This document shows positions 16,809-25,725 of a DNA stretch of 42,189 nt, in pieces. Where the stretch lies: contig CAUQQF010000016.1 in assembly GCA_963520375.1 (NCBI GenBank), positions 1 through 42,189 on the forward strand. The letters are read 5' to 3'. A model generated the notes under the pieces. That model did no database searches, was not told the origin of the DNA, and worked only from the letters and a program-made list of their open reading frames with translations. Position 1 is the first letter of the stretch. Each line of letters opens with the position of its first letter. Both the position numbers and the translations under genes were made by a program. This stretch comes from JABCPE02 sp963520375 (GTDB lineage Bacteria; Bacteroidota; Bacteroidia; Flavobacteriales; Weeksellaceae).

Positions 16809-18944
16809 TTATTTTACGATTTTCATTTCATCGATAAGCCATTTAGAATCAGCAAATTTATCAATGATGAAAAGGATATATTTGGCATCCACCATGATAT
16901 TTCGGCTAAAACGAGGGTCATAGTTGATATCGCTCATCGTTCCCTCCCACTGGCGGTCAAAATTAAGCCCAATCAAATTCCCACGAGCATCCAGCGCTGG
17001 ACTTCCTGAGTTCCCTCCCGTAGTATGGTTTGTCGCCGTGAAAGCTAACGGAACTTTACCATCTTGGTTTTTATAAATTCCATAGTCTTTTCTGTTGTAG
17101 AGGTCTATCAGTTTTTTAGGAACATCGAACTCGTAGTCGTTTGGAATATATTTCTCCATCACGCCATCTAGTGTAGTCTGATAATGGTATCTGACAGCAT
17201 CAGCTGGTTCAGAGCCTTTTACCTTACCATAGGTCACCCTTAGAGTAGAGTTCGCATCTGGAAAGAATTTTCTCTCTTTGTCCGTATTCATCTGAGCTGC
17301 CATGTATCTCTTCTGTAGAGCATCTATTTCAGCCTGGTACTGAGTGTATTTTGGTTCTACTTTTTGAAGATATGTATCTCTGATTTCTTTATACAAATTG
17401 ATTATCGGGTCGTTTTTCAATGCTTTGATAAGCTCTGCTGGATTATCAAAAACCTTCTCTGTATCGGAAGAAATATTCAATCCATTAAGGTTTTTTCTAC
17501 CTGTCAGAACAGAATTTTTAGACCAATTTTCTACCAATTCTAAATTTTGATTCACATTTTTGTATTTATCAAAACCAGAAGGCAGGTACGCCGCTGGAAC
17601 TTTCTCTGCATAAAGAGCCAAAAGTTTAGCCGTCACCTTTGCATCTATCTCGCCATCATAGTTTTTATAAAAACCTGCCAGTGCAGACGAAAACTTCTTG
17701 ATGCCTGATGGTGTGGTTTTTCCCTGCTCATAATGTTCCATAAATGCCAAAAATCTATTTGCAAGATTCAGCGTTTCTGCATTTCTAAGGAGTTCCGTAA
17801 AATATGCATCACTAAGGGCAAATGGCGCCTGAGCGTTATACAAATGTTCAAATTCTGAAATCATTTTAGCAATTTCAGGGTTTTTCTTTGCTAAAAAGGC
17901 TTCATAATCTTTCTTCTTCTGAACAGCGTTAGACTTTTTCAATCCTGTAGTTTCGCCTATCCATTTTTTCCAATAATTAGCTACAGAAGCGTATTTAGAT
18001 GCATATTTTATCCTTGTAGCATCATCTACACGCATTTTTTCGTCTAATGTTTTCAGGGCTACATCTCTCACCGCTATTTTAGCTGGATTGGTATCGTTAA
18101 TGATTTTTTCCACAGCTATAGACGGAAGATATTCATTGGTTCTACCAGGGAAACCAAACACAAAAGTAAAATCATTTTCCTTGATTTCTTTGATGGAAAT
18201 CGGCAGGAAATGTTTCGGTGTGTAAGGTACATTATCCTTGCTGTATTCGGCAGGTTTATTATTCTTGTCTGCATAAATTCTAAACAAAGCAAAATCTCCC
18301 GTATGACGAGGCCAAACCCAGTTGTCCGTATCAGAACCAAACTTACCGATGGACTGCGGCGGAGCGCCTACCAATCGTACATCTTTATATGTTTCTATGA
18401 TGTAGGCATAGTATTTATTCCCTGCAAACATCGGTTTTATGGTAACTTTTTGGTAAGGTTCTATTTTGAACTGCTTGGTCACTTCTGCTATATTTTTAGC
18501 GATAACTGCCTCTGCTTCTCTATCTGTAAGCCCTTTGGTTCCGTTTAGAACTTGGTCTGTAACTTCCTTAATATCAACGATAAAATCCGCCGTAGCGCCT
18601 GGATTCGGAAGCTCTTCGCTCATATTTTTAGCCCAAAAACCATTAGTCAAAAGGTCATTTCCTACTGATGAGTGGCTTTGGATATTATTATATCCACAGT
18701 GGTGATTGGTCAGAAGTAGTCCCTTGGGCGATATTACCTCGCTGGTACATCCTCCATTGAACTGAGCTACAGCATCTTTGATACTTGGTTTATTCGGATT
18801 AAAAATATCTTTGGCAGAGATTTTCATTCCTAATTTTTTCATTTCAGCCTCGTTTAGTTCCGTAGGCATCCACATTCCTCCATACTGCTGGGAAAAAGCC
18901 ATCACAGCAGGTAGCAAAGAAGCTATCAATAATATTTTTTTCAT
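16809..18944 (-). CDS. dpp11: S46 family dipeptidyl-peptidase, probably the Asp/Glu-specific DPP11 type
   Basis: The 711-residue secreted serine peptidase removes dipeptides from oligopeptide N-termini in the periplasm of amino-acid-using Bacteroidetes. Signal peptide MKKILLIASLLPAVMAFSQ. The probable triad is His82 (TNHHCGY), Asp218 (RHTGDFALF) and Ser646 (GNSGSP). Specificity: the residue after NFD is Arg664, 18 after the catalytic Ser. In P. gingivalis DPP11 this spacing leads to Arg673, which reads acidic P1 residues, while DPP7 has Gly there (from memory of the family). The longer frame to 19019 is rejected because it runs into the upstream terminator and buries the signal peptide. Confidence 0.9.
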   Translation of the reverse strand: MKKILLIASLLPAVMAFSQQYGGMWMPTELNEAEMKKLGMKISAKDIFNPNKPSIKDAVAQFNGGCTSEVISPKGLLLTNHHCGYNNIQSHSSVGNDLLTNGFWAKNMSEELPNPGATADFIVDIKEVTDQVLNGTKGLTDREAEAVIAKNIAEVTKQFKIEPYQKVTIKPMFAGNKYYAYIIETYKDVRLVGAPPQSIGKFGSDTDNWVWPRHTGDFALFRIYADKNNKPAEYSKDNVPYTPKHFLPISIKEIKENDFTFVFGFPGRTNEYLPSIAVEKIINDTNPAKIAVRDVALKTLDEKMRVDDATRIKYASKYASVANYWKKWIGETTGLKKSNAVQKKKDYEAFLAKKNPEIAKMISEFEHLYNAQAPFALSDAYFTELLRNAETLNLANRFLAFMEHYEQGKTTPSGIKKFSSALAGFYKNYDGEIDAKVTAKLLALYAEKVPAAYLPSGFDKYKNVNQNLELVENWSKNSVLTGRKNLNGLNISSDTEKVFDNPAELIKALKNDPIINLYKEIRDTYLQKVEPKYTQYQAEIDALQKRYMAAQMNTDKERKFFPDANSTLRVTYGKVKGSEPADAVRYHYQTTLDGVMEKYIPNDYEFDVPKKLIDLYNRKDYGIYKNQDGKVPLAFTATNHTTGGNSGSPALDARGNLIGLNFDRQWEGTMSDINYDPRFSRNIMVDAKYILFIIDKFADSKWLIDEMKIVK

Positions 18945-19005
18945 TTTAAAAATAAAGTTTATAATTTCTCTGGGTAAAAATACACTTTTTCTCATTAAAA
19001 ACGAG

Positions 19006-19030
19006 AAAAGCACGAACAAATCGTGCTTTT
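19006..19030 (-). terminator. Terminator of the DUF4197 gene
   Basis: AAAAGCACGA (19006-19015) pairs with TCGTGCTTTT (19021-19030), 5-nt loop. On the minus strand it is followed by CTCGTTTTT. It starts 5 nt after the stop at 19036 and separates this gene from the S46 gene. Confidence 0.85.
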
Positions 19031-19035
19031 AATTT

Positions 19036-19701
19036 TTATTTTCCTAAAAACTGCTGGCTGTTTTCCTTTTCATAATCTTGAATGATATAAAAAAGCCCTG
19101 TCACCATCTGTTCCGTAGCATACTGACTCAGGGAATTGCTGGTCGTACCACCGCCCTCATTACCAAGGAGTGAGCCGAGCATAGAGTTCGCACTTGTTAC
19201 ATTATTGATGGCTCTCACTATCCCAAATTCATTTAGTTTTTCATCTACTTTTGGAGTAAATGCAGAGACCAACTTATGATAAGTCTTTTCCCTCAAAATC
19301 TGCGTTGCTGTTCCAGCTTCTCCCTGCATAATACGAGCCACATCATCACTAGTAAGGCTATTCACAGCGTCTACTAAAATAGGTTCTGCTATTGTAGCCG
19401 TAAAAGAGGCTGTTTCTGCTATATATTCTTTTTCTTTTTTTACCAAATCTGGAGAAATTTTTCCCAAAACGCTGTTCATTTTTTTCAAACCAGAGGGCAT
19501 AGCACTGTCAATCAATGGACTTTGGAGAAATTCATTTTTATTCTTCAAGACCTTCACTCCTTTGGAAACTCCGCCCAATAAAACTCTTTTTATCACTGCT
19601 ACTCCTATGGCTGATGTAGCTATCGCTGTGCAAGACTGCACTGCTGCCACTCCCACTGTTGCTGCTACCACCGAAGTGATTATTACTGTTTTTACTTTCA
19701 T
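19036..19701 (-). CDS. DUF4197 domain-containing lipoprotein-like protein
   Basis: The 221-residue protein begins with a hydrophobic segment ending in VQSC (Cys24), which could be a lipobox, though the start is rich in Val/Ala and less typical. The remainder fits DUF4197: FLQSPLIDSAMPSGLKKM, an IAEPILVDAVNSL segment, LTSDDVARIMQGEAGTATQILREKT and VSAFTPKVDEKL. It is mainly helical. Function unknown. It is a single gene with its own terminator; the upstream region contains another terminator (19765-19790) and a candidate RNA gene. Confidence 0.8.
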   Translation of the reverse strand: MKVKTVIITSVVAATVGVAAVQSCTAIATSAIGVAVIKRVLLGGVSKGVKVLKNKNEFLQSPLIDSAMPSGLKKMNSVLGKISPDLVKKEKEYIAETASFTATIAEPILVDAVNSLTSDDVARIMQGEAGTATQILREKTYHKLVSAFTPKVDEKLNEFGIVRAINNVTSANSMLGSLLGNEGGGTTSNSLSQYATEQMVTGLFYIIQDYEKENSQQFLGK

Positions 19702-19756
19702 AGAATTACATTTAAATGTTGAAAAATGACAAAATCCTTGCCAAAATTTTATTTTT

Positions 19757-19790
19757 CAAAAAAAACCTTGCCACAAAATTATGGCAAGGT
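19757..19790 (-). terminator. Strong intrinsic terminator upstream of the DUF4197 gene
   Basis: ACCTTGCCA (19765-19773) pairs perfectly with TGGCAAGGT (19782-19790). On the minus strand the hairpin is followed by TTTTTTTT (19757-19764). It lies 56 nt upstream of the ATG at 19701. A second CCTTGCCA (plus strand, 19737-19744) could compete for the same partner strand. Confidence 0.8.
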
Positions 19791-19861
19791 AAGTAAAATA
19801 TTGAAATAATGTGATAATATTTTTTAGTTTTAGTTTTTGAGAAAATTTCTTAATTAAAATT

Positions 19862-20014
19862 AAAAAAAAATTTATTCACTACAATTTTTATTCTCTGATT
19901 AGCAGTATTCTCAAAATCGTTTGTTGTAAGTTATTGGTAAGCAGTTTTCTATTATGACAAACTTTTTTAGAAAAACCAATGAACCGCCGTAAACCAATAA
20001 CTACCAACTAAACA
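19862..20014 (-). ncRNA. Candidate structured non-coding RNA (possibly 6S-like)
   Basis: The 414-nt gap 19702-20115 has no coding frame. On the minus strand a good promoter (20019-20049) predicts a start near 20014. The RNA would fold into a rod: a 16-position closing helix (19993-20008 with 19923-19938, two central mismatches), an asymmetric internal bubble containing UUACGGCGG, and an apical stem (19968-19976 with 19944-19951). A second, weaker hairpin follows (from about 19920), then a run of ten U. Closing stem, bubble and apical stem recall 6S RNA, and a flavobacterial 6S variant is known, but no sequence match can be asserted. The 3' end could instead be the terminator at 19757-19790. 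Confidence 0.4.
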
Positions 20015-20018
20015 TACG

Positions 20019-20049
20019 CAAATGTAGTATTTTTATGCCGAAATATCAA
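20019..20049 (-). promoter_or_regulatory. Promoter driving the candidate RNA toward the DUF4197 gene
   Basis: On the minus strand TTG (20047-20049), 20 nt, TACATTTG (20019-20026). This matches the local promoter form, and the nearest gene in this direction starts only at 19701, 313 nt away. Confidence 0.65.
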
Positions 20050-20090
20050 GAAAAATATCAAAAATCTCATTTCTGTTTAGGTTTATTTCT

Positions 20091-20098
20091 TACCTTTG
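20091..20098 (+). promoter_or_regulatory. -7 promoter element of recF
   Basis: TACCTTTG matches TAnnTTTG; expected start near 20103 gives a leader of about 13 nt before ATG 20116. The -33 region is weak. Confidence 0.6.
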
Positions 20099-20115
20099 GA
20101 GGCTAATTTGGTTTT

Positions 20116-21192
20116 ATGTTTATTAAGAATTTAACTCTTCAGAATTTCAAAAATCATTCATCACAATTTATGGAATTTTCTCCTCAAATCAACTGTCTGG
20201 TGGGAGATAACGGCGTTGGAAAAACCAACATTCTGGATGCTCTGCATTATCTCTCTGTTGGGAAAAGTTTTTTAGGAAATTCTGACTTAAATAACATTAC
20301 CGAAAATGAAGATTTTTTCTCGATAGAAGCGCTTATTTTCAATGAAAACAAAGAAGACATTCTGAAAATAATCCAAAACAAAGAAAGCAGAAAAACCATC
20401 AAAAAAAATGATAAAAACTATTCTAAAATAGCCGACCACATAGGATATTTACCTTCCGTAATGATTTCGCCATATGACCAAAATCTCATTTCGGAGAGCT
20501 CTGAAAGCAGAAGAAAATTTATGGATGCCATGATTTCTCAGACCGACCGCGAGTATCTTTTCAGCCTTATTCATTATCAAAAAACACTTCAGCAGAGAAA
20601 TGCTCTTCTCAAAAATTTCCAAAAATCACGAACTTTCGATGCAGACAGCCTAGAAATCTATGATGAACCTTTGCTGAAATTTGGACAAATTATTTTTGAA
20701 AAAAGAAAGAATTTCATTCAGGAAATTATTCCTATTTTACAGGAATATTATGCAATAATTTCTAATCAAAAAGAAGAAGTTCTTATTTCATACCAGTCTG
20801 ATTTAGAACAAGATTTCAGAGTTTTACTTGCAGAAAATTTAGAAAAAGACAGAATTCTGACTTACACTTCCAAAGGCATTCACAAGGATGATTTGCTATT
20901 CGAAATGAATGGACAACTAATAAAAAAAATAGGCTCACAAGGGCAGCAAAAATCGTTTTTAATCGCCCTAAAACTATCCCAGATGAATTTACTAAAAAAA
21001 CTCACTGGAAAAACCCCTATTTTACTCCTTGATGATATTTTTGACAAATTAGATGATTCAAGAGTTCATCAACTCGTAAAGCTTGTGAACAAAGAGCATT
21101 TTGGACAGATTTTCATCACAGATACTCACAAAGAACGCACCGAAAATGTAGTAAAAAACATCACAGAAGAAAGTAAAATTTTTGAAATTTAA
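20116..21192 (+). CDS. recF: DNA replication/repair protein RecF
   Basis: The 358-residue SMC-like ATPase loads RecA at gapped DNA during repair. Walker A GDNGVGKTN is at residues 30-38 after the usual FIKNLTLQNFKNH start. The RecF signature GSQGQQKSFLIALKL and Walker B LLLDDIFDKLDD are near the C-terminus. Length is typical. The gene is single, not in a dnaA-dnaN cluster, which is common in Bacteroidetes. It converges on the acyltransferase gene with 11 nt between stops and no clear hairpin. Confidence 0.95.
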   Translation: MFIKNLTLQNFKNHSSQFMEFSPQINCLVGDNGVGKTNILDALHYLSVGKSFLGNSDLNNITENEDFFSIEALIFNENKEDILKIIQNKESRKTIKKNDKNYSKIADHIGYLPSVMISPYDQNLISESSESRRKFMDAMISQTDREYLFSLIHYQKTLQQRNALLKNFQKSRTFDADSLEIYDEPLLKFGQIIFEKRKNFIQEIIPILQEYYAIISNQKEEVLISYQSDLEQDFRVLLAENLEKDRILTYTSKGIHKDDLLFEMNGQLIKKIGSQGQQKSFLIALKLSQMNLLKKLTGKTPILLLDDIFDKLDDSRVHQLVKLVNKEHFGQIFITDTHKERTENVVKNITEESKIFEI

Positions 21193-21203
21193 ATTCAAAA
21201 TTA

Positions 21204-22286
21204 TCAGACCTTAAAAACTTTCTTATAAAGTTTACCTAAGGGTTTTTCCAAATAGTTGTAACTAAACAATCCAAAAAGAATAACGACTATCATCACAAGA
21301 AAAGGCCATATATAACTGTCCACTACATTTTCTTTTAGGTATTTAACCGCAACCATACCTAAATAATAGTGTATCAGATACATAGAATATGATGCTACCC
21401 CTATCTTGCAGAGTAATGGTTGTGCTATAAATTCTACCTTTTGAGGAGCATAGACAAACACCATAAAAAAAGCAAAGGCAATCATTGAAAATATAATCAG
21501 TGGAAAATAAAATTTATCTTTCACTATGTTAATTAAAAACAAAAAAATAATATAGTAAATATATTTTTTCTTGGTCTTGTCTTTATTCAAAAGATATATA
21601 AAAATCCCTATCAAAAACCAGAAACTATTATCAAAAAACACAAGGGCCCTCCCATAAATCTTAAATAAATACGCCTGCTCTGCCGTTAATGAAAATGTTG
21701 TCTGCAATACACCCTGCCCTGTAGAAGTATAAAATAACATATAAATAGGAATTATTGGAGCACAAATAATTACATAATATTTTATAAATTTTTCCTTATT
21801 TATAAAATATAAAAATCCTATCAATGAATAAAAACAGACTTCCACCCAAAGACTCCAAAAAGCTCCATCTATATGATAATATCTAACTCTACCAAAAAAT
21901 ACATTTATAAATGTAGGATCTATAAATGTATTTGCTATCAAATAATTAACAAATACTTTGGAAATTCCATATCCTTCTCCTGTATAGAAAAACCTAAAAA
22001 AAACAAAAATTATCGTAGAACAAATAAGCATTGCTGGAGACAAACGAAGAAACCTTTTAACTATAAAATCTCTATAATTTTTAGTGTTTTCTAATGATGC
22101 ATAAATCACAAAACCAGAAATAATAAAAAATAACTGCACTCCTAATGCTCCCCATGCAACTTTTCTTCCTACATCTGGATAATTAAGATAATAGTGTGAT
22201 AAAATAACCATAACTATAGCTATTACCCTAAGTACATCTAATACATTTACTCTGCCTTTTTTCTCCGCTATGTAGTTTTTTTCCAT
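21204..22286 (-). CDS. Acyltransferase 3 family membrane protein (OafA-like)
   Basis: The 360-residue protein has about ten membrane helices and the family signatures near the N-terminus: NVLDVLRVIAIVMVILSHYY (the Arg-His pair), GVQLFFIISGFVIY and FIVKRFLRLSPAM. Such enzymes transfer acyl groups to sugars of LPS, peptidoglycan or exopolysaccharide on the membrane. Substrate unknown. It is AT-richer than the flanking genes and stands alone. Two overlapping TAnnTTTG-like boxes (22309-22316 and 22317-22324, minus) lie just upstream, immediately after the tRNA-Phe terminator. Confidence 0.85.
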   Translation of the reverse strand: MEKNYIAEKKGRVNVLDVLRVIAIVMVILSHYYLNYPDVGRKVAWGALGVQLFFIISGFVIYASLENTKNYRDFIVKRFLRLSPAMLICSTIIFVFFRFFYTGEGYGISKVFVNYLIANTFIDPTFINVFFGRVRYYHIDGAFWSLWVEVCFYSLIGFLYFINKEKFIKYYVIICAPIIPIYMLFYTSTGQGVLQTTFSLTAEQAYLFKIYGRALVFFDNSFWFLIGIFIYLLNKDKTKKKYIYYIIFLFLINIVKDKFYFPLIIFSMIAFAFFMVFVYAPQKVEFIAQPLLCKIGVASYSMYLIHYYLGMVAVKYLKENVVDSYIWPFLVMIVVILFGLFSYNYLEKPLGKLYKKVFKV

Positions 22287-22340
22287 ATGTGATTTATTTC
22301 TATTGTCACAAAATTACAAATTTAGATATCATATAAAACA

Positions 22341-22368
22341 AAAAGACTTCTGAAATTTCAGAAGTCTT
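22341..22368 (-). terminator. Terminator of tRNA-Phe
   Basis: AAGACTTCTGAAA and its exact reverse complement abut at 22343-22368. On the minus strand the hairpin continues into TTTTTG. It lies 3 nt after the tRNA. Confidence 0.88.
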
Positions 22369-22371
22369 ATG

Positions 22372-22444
<73 letters not shown>

Positions 22445-22481
22445 ATTCTTATTTGCTTCTCTGTTATTGATTAAAGCGATG

Positions 22482-22512
22482 CAAAGATACACTTTTTTTT
22501 TATAAAAACAAA
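22482..22512 (-). promoter_or_regulatory. Promoter of tRNA-Phe
   Basis: On the minus strand TTTG (22509-22512), exactly 19 nt, TATCTTTG (22482-22489). Both elements match consensus. Expected start near 22477, about 33 nt before the tRNA 5' end. Confidence 0.85.
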
Positions 22513-22519
22513 TTTTATT

Positions 22520-24349
22520 TTAATTATTTTTATTTTTTTCTTCAAATTCTTTTAGCTGATCACTTATTTCCTCCAAAACAGGCTTAATGGTATCTTCAGG
22601 TAAATCCCTGATTCTTATATACATAAGGCCATCTATAGCATCATTGAAATTAGGATCTACATTGAATGCAACAACCTTCGCATTTTGCTTAATATATTTT
22701 TTTATCAGCACAGGCATACGCATTTCTGGCTCAAAATCATCTATCAGCTTATCAAATTTATTCAAATCATTGTCCAAATCCTCAAAGAAAAGATTTTTAT
22801 CTCGCTCGCTGAGATGTACTTTGTAGTCATTTTTAGGGTGAACATGCTGCGCTACTGCTGGATCAAAATAATTAGAACGCATAAATTCTATCATCAATGA
22901 TTTAGAAAAATCCGAAAATCTACTACTGATACTCACTCCTCCCATCAAGAATTTATGGTGTGGATTTCTCAGACAAACATGGACAATTCCTCTCCACAAA
23001 AGGAACAGTGGCAAAGGCTTCTGCTGATATTCCATAGAAATATAAGCACGACCCATTTCTATAACTTTATTGAAGAAAGGATGCAATTCCTGATCAAAAT
23101 CAAATAATGAATTGGTATAAAATCCTTTAATTCCGTGCTTTTTCATCACTTCTGCTCCCAGCGCCATTCTATAAGCCCCTACGATTTTTTGGTCAGCATT
23201 ATCCCAAAGAATAAGATGGTGATAGTGTTTATCATACTCATCCAAGTCAAAAGGAAGATTTGTCCCCTCTCCTACGGCTCTGAAGGTCAATTCTCTCTGA
23301 CGACCAATTTCGCGCATCATGGAAGGAATTTCGTCAAATGTTGTGAAAAACACATCATAATTGTTATTCGAAAACAATACTTTTCCTTCCTTTTTCTTAA
23401 GGTTTTCTATATCTTGTAAAATATCCTCCAAAGGTGTTTCGTCGATGATGTTTTCTACTACTTCTTCTTTTTTAGGAGTGACATTTAGGTTTTTCACTTT
23501 CAAGAATTCTGCTACAGATTTTCGGTCTTCAAAATAAGACTTCATCATGTAGACTTTCCTTCTCAAAAAGTTTTCCAGCTCCTTTGTAGTTTCATAATCT
23601 GATAATACTTTAGGACTTACAGGTCTTCCTATTCTTATTTTTATAGGTTTCTCCCTTTTGTTCACCATTTCAGAAGGCAACAAAAGTGTTTGCAAATCTG
23701 GATGAATTTTGGAAGCTGAATAAAAAAACTTGCTGTTCTTCGCATGAAAATACATCGGAACTACAGGAACATTCGCTTTTTTTATCAATTTCATAGCTGG
23801 ATTTTCCCATTCTTTGTCCAAAATTTCATGAAACTCATTATTCTTATTAGAAACCTCTCCCGCAGGAAAAATCCCAAGACAGTGCCCCTCACTCAGATGT
23901 CGCAGCGCCTCTCTCATTCCAGACATACTGCTGTATGCTTCTTTTCTTCCCTCAAATGGATTTACAGAAATCACATACGGAGCCATTGGTTCTATTTTGG
24001 TTAAAAGAAAATTTCCCATCACCTTAAAATCAGGACGGATTTCTGATAGAATTTTACACATTATCACGCCATCCAATGCCCCCAACGGGTGATTTGCCAC
24101 CAATATAAAAGGCCCTGTTTTTGGAATTTTAGCCAAATCTTCTTGAAAAGCTAAATATTTGACATTCAGTTCCTCTAACAATTTATTAAAAAAATCTTGC
24201 CCTTCATAATTTTTAACCTTATCATAAAGAGCATTCACTTTATTTATTTTTGCAAATTTCATAACAGCCGAAACCGCAGGACTTGCGAAAATCCCGAATT
24301 TATCCAGTCCAGAGGCTATCATCAAATCTTTTTTAGAAATAAGACTCAT
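22520..24349 (-). CDS. olsF: Bifunctional acyltransferase, OlsF-type ornithine lipid synthase
   Basis: The 609-residue protein fuses two acyltransferases. The N-terminal PlsC-like half (about 1-290) has NHPLGALDG (His87, Asp93) and FPAGEVS (161-167), as in 1-acyl-glycerophosphate or lyso-ornithine O-acyltransferases. The C-terminal half (about 330-590) resembles the hemolysin/OlsB GNAT-like fold (LTFRAVGEGTNLPFDLDEYD, KIVGAYRMALG, EMGRAYI). This order is that of OlsF, which makes ornithine lipid by N-acylation then O-acylation; Flavobacterium has such an enzyme. Activity here is inferred. It starts 5 nt after the aspartokinase stop, so the two are co-transcribed. Confidence 0.75.
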   Translation of the reverse strand: MSLISKKDLMIASGLDKFGIFASPAVSAVMKFAKINKVNALYDKVKNYEGQDFFNKLLEELNVKYLAFQEDLAKIPKTGPFILVANHPLGALDGVIMCKILSEIRPDFKVMGNFLLTKIEPMAPYVISVNPFEGRKEAYSSMSGMREALRHLSEGHCLGIFPAGEVSNKNNEFHEILDKEWENPAMKLIKKANVPVVPMYFHAKNSKFFYSASKIHPDLQTLLLPSEMVNKREKPIKIRIGRPVSPKVLSDYETTKELENFLRRKVYMMKSYFEDRKSVAEFLKVKNLNVTPKKEEVVENIIDETPLEDILQDIENLKKKEGKVLFSNNNYDVFFTTFDEIPSMMREIGRQRELTFRAVGEGTNLPFDLDEYDKHYHHLILWDNADQKIVGAYRMALGAEVMKKHGIKGFYTNSLFDFDQELHPFFNKVIEMGRAYISMEYQQKPLPLFLLWRGIVHVCLRNPHHKFLMGGVSISSRFSDFSKSLMIEFMRSNYFDPAVAQHVHPKNDYKVHLSERDKNLFFEDLDNDLNKFDKLIDDFEPEMRMPVLIKKYIKQNAKVVAFNVDPNFNDAIDGLMYIRIRDLPEDTIKPVLEEISDQLKEFEEKNKNN

Positions 24350-24354
24350 ATCTT

Positions 24355-25596
24355 TTATCCATTTATTATCATTTGTACTGTAGTTTTAGTAATCTGCTCC
24401 AAGAGAACATTTTTACCTTCGTACAGTTTAACCAAATTTTCTAACCTTGCATTTCTTATCGTGAATAGAGACACATTTTCCACTATTTCAGTATTAAAAT
24501 CCTGCTCCAGCTCAGCCTCCAATTCATCTACATTATTAAATTTATCCTCCAAACAAAGTGCCAGAGATATCGCCGAATTCTGCATCAGAGAAACCTTGAT
24601 ATTCCTTTTTGCTAACTCCCTGAAAATAAAACTAATATGATCTTCCGCTATGAACGAAAAATCTCGCGTCGAAATACGCATAAGAACCTGATTTTCTTTT
24701 AGAATATAACTTTCCAAAAGCTGATTTTCGGTTGATATTCCTATTTTCGTTCCTGCTTTTTCTGGGTTGATGAACGACTTCACAAAAAACGGAATACTCT
24801 TCTGTTTCAGTGGCTGCAGTGTCTTCGGGTGGATTACCGAAGCCCCATAATACGCCATTTCTATTGCTTCTTCGTAGGAAATATTAGAAAGAAGTTCCAC
24901 ATTTTCAAACTTCCTTGGGTCACCAGTCATCACACCAGGGACATCTTTCCAGATTGTCATATCCTTGGCATCTAAACAATAGGCAAATATCGCTGCGGAG
25001 TAATCAGACCCCTCACGCCCCAGAGAAACCGTAAAGTTATTTTCATCTGAACCTATAAACCCCTGAGTAACATAGGTTTTAGATTTATCCAATTGAGAAA
25101 TATTTTTCTCTGTATCTTCCCAGTTTACCACTCCTTCACGGTAGTTGGTATCAGTTTTTATAAAATCCCGAGCATCCAGCCACTGGTTACCTACTTCATT
25201 ATCAGAAAGATACACGCTCAATATTTTTGATGAAATCATCTCTCCACAAGTTACAACTTGGTCATAAACAAAATTGTAATTAGGAGATTTATTCCTTCTA
25301 AGGAAAGATTCTATATCATCAAAAAACAATTTGATTTCGCTGAAAACATAGTGATTTTCATCAAAAAGCCCTTTTGCTATTTGGATATGCTCTTCCTTTA
25401 TTTTAGCTATTTCCTGCTGATAGTCACTTTTATTGAAATAAAATTCTACCACTCTTTCTAGTGCATTAGTAGTCTTTCCCATAGCCGAAACGACTATCAG
25501 ACATCTCTCAAAGCCCTGTATACTAAGCACTCTGAGCACATTTTTCACACTATCAGCATCTTTCACAGAAGCTCCTCCAAATTTGAATATCTTCAT
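24355..25596 (-). CDS. lysC: Aspartate kinase (monofunctional)
   Basis: The 413-residue enzyme phosphorylates aspartate, the first step to lysine, threonine, methionine and diaminopimelate. The kinase domain (1-270) has KFGGASV at 5-11, VSAMGKTTN, the TVSLGREGSDYSAA catalytic segment and WKDVPGVMTGDPR. The C-terminal part (from about 300) carries an ACT region that is shorter than in two-ACT feedback-controlled forms; the allosteric effector cannot be told. No homoserine dehydrogenase domain is fused. It heads an operon with olsF; no riboswitch is seen upstream. Confidence 0.92.
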   Translation of the reverse strand: MKIFKFGGASVKDADSVKNVLRVLSIQGFERCLIVVSAMGKTTNALERVVEFYFNKSDYQQEIAKIKEEHIQIAKGLFDENHYVFSEIKLFFDDIESFLRRNKSPNYNFVYDQVVTCGEMISSKILSVYLSDNEVGNQWLDARDFIKTDTNYREGVVNWEDTEKNISQLDKSKTYVTQGFIGSDENNFTVSLGREGSDYSAAIFAYCLDAKDMTIWKDVPGVMTGDPRKFENVELLSNISYEEAIEMAYYGASVIHPKTLQPLKQKSIPFFVKSFINPEKAGTKIGISTENQLLESYILKENQVLMRISTRDFSFIAEDHISFIFRELAKRNIKVSLMQNSAISLALCLEDKFNNVDELEAELEQDFNTEIVENVSLFTIRNARLENLVKLYEGKNVLLEQITKTTVQMIING

Positions 25597-25638
25597 CGAG
25601 ATTTTTTTAATTCGTTTATAGTCTTGTACTCAAACTTA

Positions 25639-25646
25639 CAAAAGTA
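25639..25646 (-). promoter_or_regulatory. -7 promoter element of lysC-olsF
   Basis: TACTTTTG on the minus strand; expected start near 25634, leader about 38 nt. The -33 region is weak. Confidence 0.5.
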
Positions 25647-25725
25647 TTAAATAAGATTGATATAAAAAAGTATATTTTTCGGTATAAATTTACGATTTTT
25701 GTAAATCTTTTAAATTAAACAAGTT

